Source: Synaphobranchus kaupii (lineage: Eukaryota; Chordata; Actinopteri; Anguilliformes; Synaphobranchidae). From it: a stretch of 64,000 bases of DNA. The notes under the pieces were generated by a model that made no database searches, had not been told where the DNA came from, and was given only the letters and a program-made list of their open reading frames with translations. The first letter of the stretch is position 1. Every line of letters begins with the position of its first letter. The stretch covers positions 65,309,027 to 65,373,026 of the forward strand of contig CM056378.1 in NCBI GenBank assembly GCA_029718625.1, written 5' to 3'. Positions 12,501-27,500 of the stretch are shown piece by piece. Made by a program: the position numbers and the translations under genes.

Positions 12501-15500
12501 GCTTGTTTAATTTCTGTGAGCTAAGATAGTCAATATTGTTTGTTGTAACTTGGCCTAATTTTGATATCGATAGGCCTACTTTTACTGGCAGGCCTCGGTT
12601 TTGCTAGTGTTATTGTATAGTGCTTTGTATGCGTAATTTGGCATTTTTGTACTGATAACGTTTTCTGTTGAGTTTTATGTAATAAGCTACTTCCAGCCAC
12701 ACACAACTATAAGCACTAATCAATCTTTAATCTCCCTGTGAACCCATGAATTATAATGAAGTTACATAAAATATTCAATAAAATGTACCTGTATTATTGA
12801 AATGCATGTGTCCAGGTGTTAGTTTTAGACTTGTACAGAAGTGTGTCAACTTTTTAAATCACATTCAGAACACTAGACATTAACACAATATACAAAGTCT
12901 AATTATTTAAGCTTTCAAACAACCAATGCACAATGGTTTGTCCATTAAAACTATGAAAGTGAATGCTTTTCCATTGATGGAATTTGCTGTTTCATTCAGC
13001 TAGAAATTGTAGTACCGGCATGCACTTTGTATTAGAAATGACCTGTTTGGTTTAGATGCAGCTGTCTTTACACTCTGATCACCAACATAACTGCAATATT
13101 ACGGCGCTTGCCAAAAATGACACTTTGTAGGTGCAGCTATTACCAGACCATAATCAGACCATAACTTTAAAGGGTATACAACAGCCAACGTGTCGTTCCA
13201 CGCAGTCATGGTGGCGCGGCGGTAATACTAGTGTTAATATAAAACGAACAGCCTATAGCCTATCACAGTTTGAATCTCGGCAAGCTCTTCAATAAAGAAA
13301 TGATGACAATAAATAAAAGCAAGTACTCCACGATGTGTATTGGCTACCCTTGAGTCTGTCACAAGGGATGTCATGCCAAGTTTATTTATTTATTACTTTT
13401 TAACAAGCACTGTTGCAATTAAGTTGTATTGCTGAAGCTAAGCAGGTGTGGGCTTGGTTAGTACTTGGATGGGAGACCTCCTGGGAAAACTAAGTTGCTG
13501 CTGGAAGTGGTGTTGGTGGACCAGTAAGGGGAAATCTTCCCTCTGGTCAAATAAACCCCAATGCCCCAGTGCAGTGATGGGGACACCGTGCTGTAGGAGA
13601 TGCCATATTTCGGATGAGACGTTAAACCGAGGTCCTGTGGTCATTAAAGATCCCATGACATTTATCGCAAAGAGTAGGGGTTTCCCCGGTGTCCTGGCTA
13701 AATTCCCAACCTGGCTCTTTCAATCTGCCACCTAATCATCCCCCAGTTTAATTGGCTAAAATCATTCTCTCCCTCTCCACCTCAGCTGATGTGTAGTGAG
13801 CATTCTGGTGCAAAATGGCTGCCGTTGCATCACCCAGGTGGGAGGTAGAGGTGAGTTTCCCCCTCATCATTGTAAAGCGCTTTGAGTCACCGGTTGTGAG
13901 AAAGGCGCTATATAAATGCAAGGCATTATTTTATTATTATTAACGGTGAAACAACATGCGACTGGTAACATGGCTTAAGAAATGATGTATTGACGTTGTC
14001 TATGTAACATTGTGATTAGGGTGTAATTTCTCACGTAGCCGCAACCATGTTATTATAACGTTTAGGAAACTTTCATTTCCAACCATAATGGAACGCAAAA
14101 TCAATGTCAGAGTTTGTCCATCAAATTGCAATATTATTATGCCGTCTGATTTTTTATGGTGCCCAAGATTGTAATCTTAACGTTGAATAAACTTTCATTT
14201 TCAACCATCATGGGACATAAATCCAACATTGTAGGGTGACGGTCAAATTACAACATTGAATAAACTTTTATTTTCAACCTTCACGTACCTTAAAGGCAAC
14301 GTGACAGATTGACCATCATTACAACATACTATTTTTAATGTTGTGAATTTAATGTTTAAAAAACTTAAATTTCAACCACCTGACAATTTAAAGTTGGCGT
14401 TATATACTGGCCATCAATTTGAGACGTCATTCCAATGTTTCATGTCTAACTGAGCTGCAGCATTGCCATTCTAACGTTTAAAAACAGTCACATACCCTCA
14501 AACTAACGTCAGGTTAGTTAGGTTTTTAACGTTGTTTCAACCATAACACAATATAAAATGCCTAAGGGGAAGTCTCATGCTGATTTCTCAAATACTAAAA
14601 GAGATGTCTTTTAAAGATGTAAAAAGTACTCCTTCCATAGGCTTGCTTCCCCTTGCTTCATTGTACATTAACAGCCGTACAGGCAAAACGTACAGGCAAA
14701 ATTCCACATCATAAAGTGCCCAGACTTCATGTTTAGATTGTATTTAAGGACGTTGAACAATATTTTCTTTTAAAATGTGTGTTAATATTGTCTTTCTTGG
14801 TATCAAAGCCAAGACAAGTTCAATACATTTTAATGGCTCTTAATGGGATTTTAGGAAGTACAATGGACTTTACATCGCAATGCTCAAACAAAGTTTATCT
14901 GATATTGCTCATTTATAGATGCCATTTGAGATCCTGTAGAAACATTCCAGTGGAAACATTCCACTGAAACTGCCCTCCTCAGAGTCTCAAATGACATCAT
15001 GATGTCCTCTGACTCCGGCGAATGTTCTGTCCTGGTGCTGTTAGATCTCAGCGCAGCCTTCGACACGGTTGATCACAGCATCCTGTTAGATAGGCTCAGG
15101 GAGTGGGTGGGCATCTCTGGGAGCGCTCTAAATTGGTTTGCCTCCTATCTTAAGGAGAGAAGCTTCTCTGTGGCTGTTGGTCCCTTTAAATCTGACCCCA
15201 CACCCCTTTCGTGTGGCGTGCCACAGGGATCCGTGCTAGCGCCAATCCTTTTCGCCCTATACATGCTCCCCCTAGGCCTCCTCATCAGGAATTTCAAGGG
15301 TATCTCTTATCACTGCTATGCGGATGATATCCAATTGTATTTCTCCTTCAAGCCTGACAAAATGAAGAAACTCAATATTTTACAGGAGTGTCTGTCCGCC
15401 ATTGAGAGTTGGATGGGGAGTAATTTCCTCCAACTCAATGCGGCAAAAACTGAAGTGCTGATTGGAGCTGCTGACAACATTGCCGCTAGAGTAGCCACCC

Positions 15501-18500
15501 ACATGGGGCCCCTTAAGGGAAACGTACACCCTTTTCTAAGAAACCTGGGGGTTATTTTCGATCAGTCTATGCATTTGGACAAGCATGTTAAATCCCTTAC
15601 CCGTACCTGTTTCTTTCACCTCAGAAATATTGCAAAACTCCGGTCCATTGTATCGCATGCTGAATTGGAAATGTCTGTACATGCATTTATTTCTTCCAGA
15701 CTCGATTACTGTAACTCCCTGTTTACTTGCCTCAACAAATCATCTGTGGACCAACTTCAGTTGGTCCAAAACGCCGCTGCTAGGCTGCTCACCAGGTCTA
15801 AGAAATCATGCCACATCACTCCCATCCTTGCCTCTCTGCACTGGCTCCCAGTGCAACTCAGGATCCATTTCAAGGTCCTGGTGTTCACCTACAGAGCCCT
15901 CCTCGGTCAAGCCCCCATCTACATCACAGATCTCATCCACCCATACTCATCCAGCCGGTCACTGAGGTCGTCCGACCAGGGGCTCCTGGTGGTGCCCAGG
16001 ACCAGACTAAAAACCAAAGGGGACCGAGCCTTCGGGGCGGCGGCCCCAAGGCTCTGGAATGCCCTCCCCCTGGACCTGAGAGCTGCACCCTCGGAGAGTA
16101 CTTTCAAAAGTCAGCTAAAGACCCATTTGTTCAGGCAGGCATTTGGCCATCCCTAGCCAACCACTGTTTTTCTGTATTTGCTGTTTGTTTCTTGTGATTT
16201 TTCCTGTCTTTTATGGATGCTTTTTATTTTTATTGATGTTCTGATTTTATTATTGTTGTAAAGCACTCGGTGCACTCGTGCTGGGAAGGGTGCTATATAA
16301 ATGTATGGGAGCGCTTTACATTAAAGTCTTCGAACAGGCCGTTAGCTGCAAAATGTGCAAAGCTGACCTCGAATGGCACGGGAGCACAACCATGCACGAG
16401 CACTTGAAGAGAAAGCACGTTGGAGCCATGGATGAAGCGGACTCATCAGCACGGTAAGTTAGTACAAAATACTAGTCAAAAACAAAGTAGTAAGATAAAT
16501 ATTTGAAACACAAATTAAACAAGTTTGGCCTTGTGCCATGAGTTGTTTTGAAGTGAGAAATCGTTCATCTCCTAGTCATTATTTTTATTCTTAATTAATG
16601 GCATGCATGGCAATTAGTTGACTAGTAATTTACTAACCAATTTAGGAGATCAAGGATTCAGAACAATGATTAACATCCTCAACCCGGGTTACACTCTTCC
16701 GCAAGGACCAATTTCACCAAATTGATGGAGGAAGTACCAAAAGACATTCTAGGAAGTGAAGAGTGCCATAAAAGTCACCAACAGCAGACTTGCACTCACC
16801 ACTGATGGTATGGACAAGTGTACCTACTGAAGCCTACCTTGGCATTACATGCCATTACATCGGAGATGACTGGAACACAAAGTCAATCTGCCTTACCACT
16901 ATGCCACTAGAACACAGACATGCAGTATCCAATATTGCAGAGTGGTTGGAGGAGGTAGCAGCCAGGTTTGAAATTCCTCCTAGCCAAATTATTGCCATTG
17001 TGCATGACAATGGTGCCAATATTGTAGCTGCGGCAAACATTCTGAAGGAGAAGCACGGGTGGCTATTGTTGGGTTTATCTCGTTGCTATGACGTTATTCT
17101 AATTTTATATGATGAATAAATATATTTATGAACTCAAACATAGACGCTATTGTCCACTATGTCACGCATAGGTAGGTATAGACTAGGTGGGGGGTTGCTT
17201 GATAAATGGACTTGCTGCAGGGAAATAGTGGCACTTAGAAACTAGGTATTCGGCAGAAATCGTCACGAACAGTCTACCAATAAATTTAAAACACAGAGTT
17301 TGTGATTTCCAATAATAGTTCGGCTGCAGTAGCACGAATGTCTCAGTTGAGCAAAAAGGTGACTCCGGCGCCACCTTCTGCACAAAGGTGTTAAGCAAAG
17401 GTGGCCTGTCCGACTCATCCACCACACAGAGGGGCAAACGGTACCTTGACCTAAAAGCTGACCAGTGGAGCCTGCTTGAAGAGCTCTCCACAGCCCTTAA
17501 ACCATTTGAATGTGCCACTGTGTTTATGAGTGGGGAGAAATATACTACAATCTCTGCAGTACCTCCACTTGTAAAGGGGCTATTGAAGTCCACCCTGAGT
17601 GCTTCCTTCGAGTCAGCCCCAGTGCAGGCTTTCCAAGTCACTGTTACAAAGCAGCTTCAACAGCGATGGAAGAAGACGACTACTTTCTCAGACACGGCAT
17701 CACCAGCATGCCCTGGAACTGGGCAGACTGAAGTTTCTGACACCTGAGCAAGTCTTTAATGTACAAGACAAAATTCAAACACATGCACTCACAGTTAGAA
17801 GGGGGGTAAGATGATCAGCAGCAGCATGACCGTCTCTGTGACCAAACCAGTGCCACCTCCACCATTACTACAGCAATCTCTTTACTTAACTCACTCCTCG
17901 AGTCTGAAACCAGCAGTGAGGAAGAGAATAGAGAGGGGGAAACTGAAGATGATCTCAACGGCCAAGTGAGGAACAAAGTCCTCACTTACTTTGGAGAAAA
18001 GTCCCTTGCCAAGGAATAAAACCCTTTACATTGGTGGAAGGCTAACGAGGATAGATATCCCACCTTGGCCAGGCTAGCAAAGTCTTACTTATGTATCCCT
18101 GGCACGTCAACACCATCTGAGCGCCTCTTCTCTGCAGCAGGCAACATATTTATTTATTTATTTCGGCATGCATATAGTCACACTTCATCACAATTTCTGT
18201 AATATGCCCTGAACAAACACAGTACCTGCCGAAAAGGGATACGGGAAAAAGCAGACTGCTTATCAAGGTCCCGCCCCAATTCCCAAATCAAATTTGAATG
18301 TTCACATTATACATTGTTTAAAACAGATTGTTTCATATCACAACAGCTTCATATCACAATTTGAATGTACATATCAACACAGCCATGAAAGTCAAAACCG
18401 CTTACAATGTTTTTGCACATTGTGACATTGTTTTCATTTCATGGTAACCCACTTTGTTTATGTTTGGTAGTCCCCTACCATCTTACATTTTATCCCACGC

Positions 18501-21500
18501 TTGAAGACCTTCAAATTCGTAGACAATTTAATCTCAACATTTAAACTGTTCCAAAGCTTAACCCCCGCAATAGATACAGAATGACCTCTGAGTGTAGAAT
18601 TAATCAGCCTCTGCCTGCAAACCATGCCTCCCCCCAAGCCGTGTGTGTCACAACTTGAGAGGAAGCACGATTCACAAACAGAAATCGACGAATCATTCCA
18701 CTTTTGTTTCATCATATCTTGTTCAAGATCTTTGAGTCTCTTTTCATTTCTAATTCTTTTTAAGGTTTTTGACACTGGTTTCTGATCCATAAACATAGCT
18801 TCCAAGAAGAGAGCCAGCCTTAACCCGGAGCATGTGGACATGCTGACATTTTTGCATTGCAATTCAAAGTTCCTGCAGAGTGAGTGACTGACGGAGTGTG
18901 TGTTCCTGCAGAACTGTTCTACTTCCTCAAAGCCTATTAACATTTAGTTTGTGTTTTTGTTTTTTTAATATATTTTTTTATGTTTCTTTATTATAACTTA
19001 TAATTTAAACAGTTCAGCTCCTTTCAATCTAAGGACAAACTGCTTTTTGTTTTGAGATCAATATAAAAATACCTATTATATGCACTTTATAAAAACAATA
19101 TTTTTTGCACATTATGTATAGCATACATTAATGTTTTTTGTTCTATAGTTGTGAATTAGCATGTTGTTTGAAAGAGAGCATTGTAAAATATGTGGAATAA
19201 TACATTTTGTTAATAAAATTCTGTAAGTAAAAAATCGCTCTCTTTTTTTATTATCCGATTCATCAATTAATCAAAGTAATAATCACAAGATTAATTGATT
19301 ATCAAAATCATCGTTTGTGGCAGCCCTAGCTTGGTCGCAAATGGCTCTTCCAAATGGACAATGACCCAAAGCATACTTCCAAAGTTGTGGCAAAATGGCT
19401 TAAGGACAACAAAGTCAAGGTATTGGAGTGGCCATCACAAAGTCCTGACCTCAATCCAATCGATAATTTGTGGGCAGAAGTGAAAAAGCCTGTGCGAACA
19501 CGGAGGCCTACAAACCTGACTCAGTTACACCAGTTCTGTCAGAAGGAATGGGCCAAAATTCCAGCAACTTATTGTGAGAAGCTTGTGGAAGGCTACCCGA
19601 ATCGTTTGACCCAAGTTAAACAATTTAAAGGCAATGCTACCAAATACTAACAGAGTGCATGTAAACTTCTGACCCACTGGGAATGTGATGAAAGAAATAA
19701 AAGCTGAAATAAATCATTCTCTCTATTATTCTGACATTTCACATTCTTAAAATAAAGTTGTGATCCTAACTGACCTAAGACAGGGAATGTTTACTAGGAT
19801 TAAATGTCAGGAATTGTGAAAAACTGAGTTTAAATGGACTTCAACTGTATGTATCTCAGAAAAAAATGACCCGAGACCATTTAGCTATATTTTTCCAGAA
19901 GAGACAAATATGAGGGAGAAAGGTGAACCTATAAACAGTCTAGACCTAGCCTAAAAATGGCACGACGCTCTTTTCACAAGACAGAAAACATCAACGAGCC
20001 GCCCCAGGCACCGGAGTGGAGCACCGTGCTGGTGCCTGGTTCTATTTCCAAGTAGTAGGTTAGGCTAGACTACAGACAAACTGAACACAATTTAGCCCTT
20101 ACTGAAGAAACCAAACCTCAAACCTGACAAACTGGAAAACTATAGACCCATTTCAAATCTTCCATTTTTATCAAAATTATTAGAGAAAGCTGTTGCGAAG
20201 CAACTTGGTGCATACCTTAGCTCAAACCATATCCATGAAATATTCCAGTTAGGATTTAGACCCTACCACAGCACTGAAACAGCACTTGTTAAAGTTATTA
20301 ACGATGTCTGTTCTTGTACTCCTTGACCTAAGTGCAGCTTCTGATACAATATATCATGAGATTCTACTGAACAGACTCCAGGGCTGTGTTGGACTTAATG
20401 GTCAGGCACTTGCATGGTTCAGATCATACTTATCCAATAGAAAGCAGTTTGTTAAATTAAATGAAGAAGTATCCAGTTACTCAGTAATGAAACATGGTAT
20501 TCCACAAGGATCAGTGCTAGGGCCAGTTCTCTTTTCATTATAAATGCTACCCCTTGGTGATATTATTCGATATTATTAGACTCAAATGCAAAATTTTTGT
20601 GCCATATTCTACTATAGATATCTGCTACAAAATATGAAATAAATATACAACCTACCATTGGTTTTAAGCATAGAGATGTCCCTTTCAAAATTCAGTGGTC
20701 ATTTATTGTTTTGGACAATCTGTTTGAGAAAGACACACCAGTTTAGCTCGTTATGACACAACATCAAATGTCTGCGCGCAACGCCCATATACAGTACCTG
20801 AAGATCGTGATTCCGGTTTTATTCACAACGGTTTTACCCGATAGACGACAGTATATCCTTTTCAACGGCGTTTGTAATTTTTTCTGGGATGCTTTGACCA
20901 ATAATTTGTAGCCCAGGGTAACAGAATTTTTTATCTAGTCAATGTACTCTGACGCAAACAGCTACAGGAAACGCATTCGTTTTTCTTCCGTGATATGAAA
21001 AAAGTACTGCTTTGTAATTTGCGGTTCTTCTCACTGGCTACATATGTACGTTAATTTTTCCACTCGATCGCTGTCTTGTCCAGTAGGCTATGTTAGATAT
21101 GGTTATTTTATTTATTTATTTGTTTCAGATTTTTCCCTTTTTCTCCCAATTTGGTAGCCAATTGAACCCCTATTCTAATTACATTCCCCCCACGGTATAT
21201 GCTTTCTATATTCTAAAAAAAAGTATCTTTCCTGTTTTCTCACTGCTTTTCAACAACGTAAATTGTCTTTCCCACTTCAAACACTGGCTATAGCATGCAC
21301 GATAGAAAGAGATGGGAGCAAGCGTTCAGTTTCAATTTGGATATTATGAGGAGTCGTTTTTGGGATTTGAAGATGAGGAAATAAATGAAGTGCTGAGAGA
21401 GGTGATCTGAAGAGGAGGGAGCGGACGATTAATTGATTGGGCCTTTGAGAGATGGGGATCTTATCTTATGCAATCCGTTCATGATCAGTGCTGACCTGTT

Positions 21501-24500
21501 CACTTTCAATATGCTTATATTTTCAAATGTCTAACGTTATTTAGTGTTTATTATTACTATTGTTATATAACTTTACCAATCTACACATCTCTATAATTTA
21601 ATTTATTGTTCATCATTACCAATCTGTCCGGAGATGATAGTCTACTTAAATGCATTTGAACTCTCTATGACTTCACTAATATTCAATTTAGTCTCTCTGC
21701 CAATATGTTAATTTTATCAATGAACCTCATGTTTAATTGAATGGCATACATTTGACATTAAATAATAAATTTAACTGTTTACATTGTTATTGGTCTTGAT
21801 GTTGTTAATAGTTGTCCTTCACAAAAAATTTAAAAAGCCTTATTACTGGCATCTCTGTGATGTTGTTGACTGCTATGTGTAGCTATGAGGGCCAATGAGT
21901 GGCAAAGCATTTACTAATGTCTACTAATCAACTAATTACTGATGAAAATAAATGTCTAAAGCTAAAACAAGGACCATGTATGAGATTTAAACATTTGTCA
22001 TTTGAGTTTAATCATTTAGAATGTTGGGCAGCCATATTGGCTTGGCAGTCTGAGTGCTCAGTGTTCCAGAATTCCATGGCAGTTAGTGAGTTCCACATTG
22101 CAGCAACACGATCCACGTTGCCGCCGTAGTGGTAGACGTATCTGTCCCAATTACAATATTCATGTTTGTCTGAAATGATAAACTAGGCTACAGCTTTAAG
22201 AAAACCCTGTAGATTTTGACGCAGTATTATTTAAAAGGGTAGCCACTGCAGGGCAATAAAATAGGCCATAATAGCCATAAGAGCTTACGACCCTCGTCTT
22301 GCCACGGCCAGACTGTATATACTGTTTATACATGCTAAGAAAATCATGTTCTGATATAGAAACAATAATATATTTTTAAAACGTTGTACAAATAGGCCTA
22401 AGCACTCTGCGTTTTCCCTTGCTTACTGTACTATATACAGTACCTGATGCACTTTTGGTTTAGAAGACACCTAATTTTTTTTCTCCAAAATCTCTCACAT
22501 AAATATGTTTATGAAACCCTGAAGAGTTTATCTTGTTACATTTCGCCGAAGTCCCGTACAGTCGACATTTCAGCAGCAACCACACACATGCCTTTGTATT
22601 TAAATACATTAGGCTATTATTATTTTATGCGTATTATGTAGGCTATATACTGTATGTGACTATTCTGAAATAAATGTATTCTGTTGCAAATTTCTGAATG
22701 ATATAGCCTTTTCGTCAATTCGAACTTTAAACCATGGATGTGCAGTCAATATTTTTTGGGATATTGACACTTAGAAAATAGGTGGAATTGCCTCTGGAGG
22801 GCCAAAGTTAATAGGGTTAACAAGTTCATGCAATGTTTTAACAGAATGTAGTACTGATAGAAGATTGTTGTTTCACCATCTTTACTGAAGGGATAAGCTA
22901 TCTACTTACTATTTTACATCAGCAACACTATATGCTACTCTCTAACAGTATTTTACCTCAGTGACATTCAACACTACTTTACGTCAGTGACATTTCCTAA
23001 CACCATTTTACCTCAGTGACATTATTTGGAACACGTAATTTGTACACATTGTACATTTTAGAGTGTTGTTTATTTATTTTTCTGCTTGAAAATCTTGATA
23101 TCTCAGAAAATAAGATATCAAGAGTCTTTTGATGTTGTTGGGTCACAGACATCAGGAAGTCATGGCATGCAAAGGATATGCGACCCAATATTAAAAATTT
23201 AAAGGCACAGTCAACTTAGTGTTTTTAAACTTCTGACCCACTGGAATTGTGATATAGTGAATTAAAAGTGAAATAATCTGTCTGTAAACAATTGTTGGAA
23301 AAATTACTTGTGTCATGCACAAAGAAGATGTCCTAACTGACTTGCCAACACTATAGTTTGCTAACATGAAATCTGTGGAGTGGTTAAAAATGAGTTTTTA
23401 AGACTTCAAAGTGTATGTAATCTTCCGACTTCAACTGTATCTAGCGCTTTAGGTCTCTCTCTCTTATCTCTTCTCCTTCCCCCTCACCCTCGTCCCCTTT
23501 TACTCGTAGCTACTAAGTTGTAGCACCAAAAAATCATGAATGAACAACTGTGTATATGTTTACAAATATAGCTGAATTGGCTGAAATTTAGCCTATAATC
23601 TAATCTTTTTCGTAGTCTTTTTGCCCAATCAATATTGTTTCACCAGCGGGAGGGGGACTAAATTGATATTTACATTTTACTCATAACTTTTTACCTCAGG
23701 GAAGTTAAGCCAGATAGATACACTCTCCAGAGGAAGACATTGCCCACGTTTTAAACTCAATCAATGTCAGAGGAACAACAACTAACGAACAGTGAGCCGA
23801 GTTCAAAGCACATCATTTTTTGACTCTGGTCTGGTCCCGGCAAATAGGCTATAGGCTACGCAACCTGTCGACAGTGACGAATAAATAAATAAACAAACGG
23901 CAATTCAAAGAATTTAGCCTCCTGTTTGTCTAATGGTACATCGACAAGTTTCTTGTCTGCACAAAGTAGGGATATTCAAATATTTAACCAGTCACACACA
24001 TCTAAATACTCGAATTGCATGCCAGGGTCACATTAAATTTTTATATGAATAAAAAAATAAATTTTTTTAAACATATTTTCTACACAGTGTATAGAACTAC
24101 AAATATGCACCTGTAGGCTATGTTAGATCTATATGTGGTTCACACTGCCATCTGGTGGCACTTTAAATACCCTACACTATACACTCGGCTACGAGTGAAA
24201 TAGCCAACTGCTGGAGAGGGTGATAACGGTGCAGCCCATGCAGCTAAAAACATGGAACTTGGCACAGCAAGTAAAAAGTTCCACATGGAACTTCTTCGAT
24301 AAAATTTACGACAATGAAGTGAAATGCAAATTTTGCAACACGAAGCTAGTATATCACAAGTCAACAATAACAATGCACCTTATTGCTACAAACCGTAAGT
24401 GCCCAAACATCCATTTCTAGCTTTGGGTGGCAACAGCGTTGTTGTGATGATAAACGTGCAGGACAAACAACAGCGCTTATCACAAAAATTATAGCAAAAG

Positions 24501-27500
24501 GTATGCTACCCATAAGTTTCGTTTAAGGAAAAGGATTCCGTGGCTTACATGGAACCAGAGTATATGGTCCCATCCCGTAAAAGCTTTACCTCGCAAATTG
24601 AAAAGCTGTATGCTGACACTGCCGGAGATCTCCGCAAAACATTAGCCAGTGTTGAAAATTTCCAGTAATTGTTAAGAAGAAAAAAAAGGATGTAGCCAAG
24701 GAAAAGCTTATTATTTAGCAATTGTAATCATTGTAGTAGTGTACATCCTTGTTTTTGTTATTATCCTAATCAAAACCAATCTATGTGACGTGTTGAATTT
24801 AGGCTACATGCTGTTCTTATTGTCGGCTATGAGCCGCTTATACACACCGTTCTTATTGTCGGCTATGAGCCGCTTATTGCCGATAGCCTATATTGTTAAG
24901 AATTTTACACAAAAAAAAAGAATGTAGATGGAATAGCCTATTATTTAACCATTGTTATTAAAACAATATTTGACATAGATTTGTATGAGGTTTAGTTCTA
25001 TTAAAGTCATCATTGAACCAAGGCTAAAGTTCTGTTTAACAGCCTCACTTTTTCCGTTTGGGGGGGTGGGGGTGAGAGGAACGTTGGGGCATTTTGAATT
25101 TTCGAATATTCGCTCTCAATAGCCATAAACTATTTGAAAATCATTTTGGCATGTCATGCACATCCCTACCACAAAAGTACTAACACAAACAAACATGCCT
25201 AAATTCTGTACAAAGTCCAAGATAACCTATTATGTTAATGTTGATATATGTCTGAATGAACGTTCTATAGCCTTTAATGAACTCGGCAGATCGCTACACC
25301 TCTAATTTATTTGAAGAAATCAACAACACGGTTTGGTGACAGTCGAGATTTAAATGAGCATATCTCGCTTAATATTTGGAGTAGAAAGATAATAGAGAAT
25401 CCTGAGACTCATATTTATAGCAATTTATACAACTCTAAATGCCATAATGTCCACACGCCCCATCCTCTTGAATATATGGTCACCCTAAACCAGAGGTGTC
25501 AAACTCGTTCCATCGAGGGCCGAGTGTATGCAAGTTTTTGTTCTAACCATGCTCTACACCAGCTGATTCCACTAATTAGTTCACCTCCTTGGTTGAAGAG
25601 CTGAGCTAATTAGTGAAATCAGCTGGTGTAGGGCACAGTTGGAACAAAAACCTGCATACACTCGGCCCTCGATGGAATCAGTTTGACATCCCTGCCCTAA
25701 ACAGTGCAAGAAAAACTACATGACTAGCCTACTCTGATGATAACAACTTTAACAACATTTGTAGTTCCTGCTTGCGCGGCCATACAAGTAGATACTGTAC
25801 ATCAGGGTTAGAAATTAACGGGGCCTTGGGGCAAAAATGCCCTCAAATGGATAATATGCCCTTGAAAATCAGTTAAGGGGGGCAAAAAATGCCCTTGACA
25901 TTTCCGAGGGAATTTATATGGTTTATATAGCTCTTTTTTTCCTGTCACGAAAATGTCTGGAAACATTGATAATAATACGTTACCAAACAGTAAAGAATAG
26001 AATAATTTTACTATAATGAAGAATGAAAGACGTGGATTAGTAATCCCTATTGATCAAATGCCAACGAGTCTCTCCTCTATGGTCCCACCATTGCGAATAG
26101 TAGCTGCGTCTGCTGCGGCGTTGTGGTTGTGCTAACGACATTAGCAGCATGGGGAGTTTTCTAGTAGCCTACCCACAACGAAGCCCGTCCAAAAGCCGAC
26201 AATAACGCTACATGGGGAAACAAAGGTCCCACCACCACCAAACAAAAATGTAAAGCGCTCAACAGCGGAGTCCTGGAAATTGGACTGGGTGGGGATCAAC
26301 GAGGAGGGTGATCATATAACGTTGTTGGCAGTATTGCAAAGTAATCAAGTTATTGTAGCCTACTTAAGTAGTTTTGACGACTTTACTGTATTTTACTCAA
26401 GTAGTTATCTTTCTGTTTACTTTCACTTTTACTTCTCTACATTTTCAAAATAAAATTGATACTTTCACTCCGCTAAAATTTCCAAGTGTTTGTTACCAAG
26501 TAAAAAATAACGCCGAACTGAAGACAACAGTCAGCGCACCAGCCAGTAACTTGACCAGCCTACTCTCGGTCCGTAAACTTGATTAAAAATAATACTACAC
26601 CCAAAAGTGATCATAATGATCAAACAAAATTTAGCACAGACCCACCATTATTTTTGTGTACATTCTTATGCCTTTTTGTGTTATTTTTAACAAGTGGGTG
26701 TCTCAAAGATTTATTTTGTATTTTATTTATGTAAAGCTGGCTTCAAGTTAATCTGAACCAAATATCTGATATAAATATCTGAACCATAGGCGGCGATCAT
26801 GTGGGTGCTCAGGCACCTGGGCACGCACGGGCAAATCGTATTGCAGAGTGAAGTTATATTTTGATGAAATAAACGTGAAACCTATTGAAAAGCGCTGTTT
26901 GTTGAGGTATGCTACATCGCCTACTACTGTACTGACTCTCCAGAGTGCCAGCTATCAATAAGACAGTTCGCTAGAGGTGACGTTGACTCCACGAAATTGA
27001 CAAGTTTGTAGTACCAATTAAACCCAAAACCCACGAAGAATTAAACATCACACCTGTGTCAAACGATTCTGAGGGAAGTAACGTTAGCAGCAAAGTTTCA
27101 ACATCTGCCTCCCAGTGAACATTTTTACGTTGAAAAGTCGCTGAAATTCCATCTCACATTCAGGTGAAAAACCGGTTAAAATTGGTTTAAAAGTTTTTGA
27201 ACCGTCACGCACTTTGAACGCACTTTTACACTTGCGTACGTGCCGAATCATATACAGTGGGAACAGAAAGTATTTGGGCAGTGACACATTTTTTGTTGTT
27301 TTGGCTCTGTACTCCAGCACATTGGATTTGAAATGGAACAGTGACTATGAGGTTAAAGTGCAGACTTTCAGCTTTAATTTGAGGATTTTTACATCCATAT
27401 TGGGTGAACCGTGTAGCAATTGTATCTCTTTTTATACACCCCCCCCCCCCCAACCCCCATTTTAGGGGAAGAAAAGTAATTGGACAAATTAACATAAACT

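Larger units (their letters stand above)
16318..19328 (+). mobile_element. hAT transposon relic (ZBED-type)
   Basis: Degenerate coding blocks read in order on the plus strand. 16330-16453 is a BED finger ([21 protein letters not shown]) ending at a GTAAG donor. 16770-17080 is [19 protein letters not shown] to [14 protein letters not shown]. 17388-17740 is [22 protein letters not shown]. 18020-18145 is the dimerisation motif [26 protein letters not shown]. The right terminus is 'tggcagccctag' (19318-19329). The left terminus is not seen. A LINE tail is inserted at 18150-18955. Confidence 0.85.

Noticed and set aside
15808..16197. 129-codon plus-strand frame inside the L2 element
   Set aside because: It is out of frame with the reverse transcriptase and is a shadow frame.
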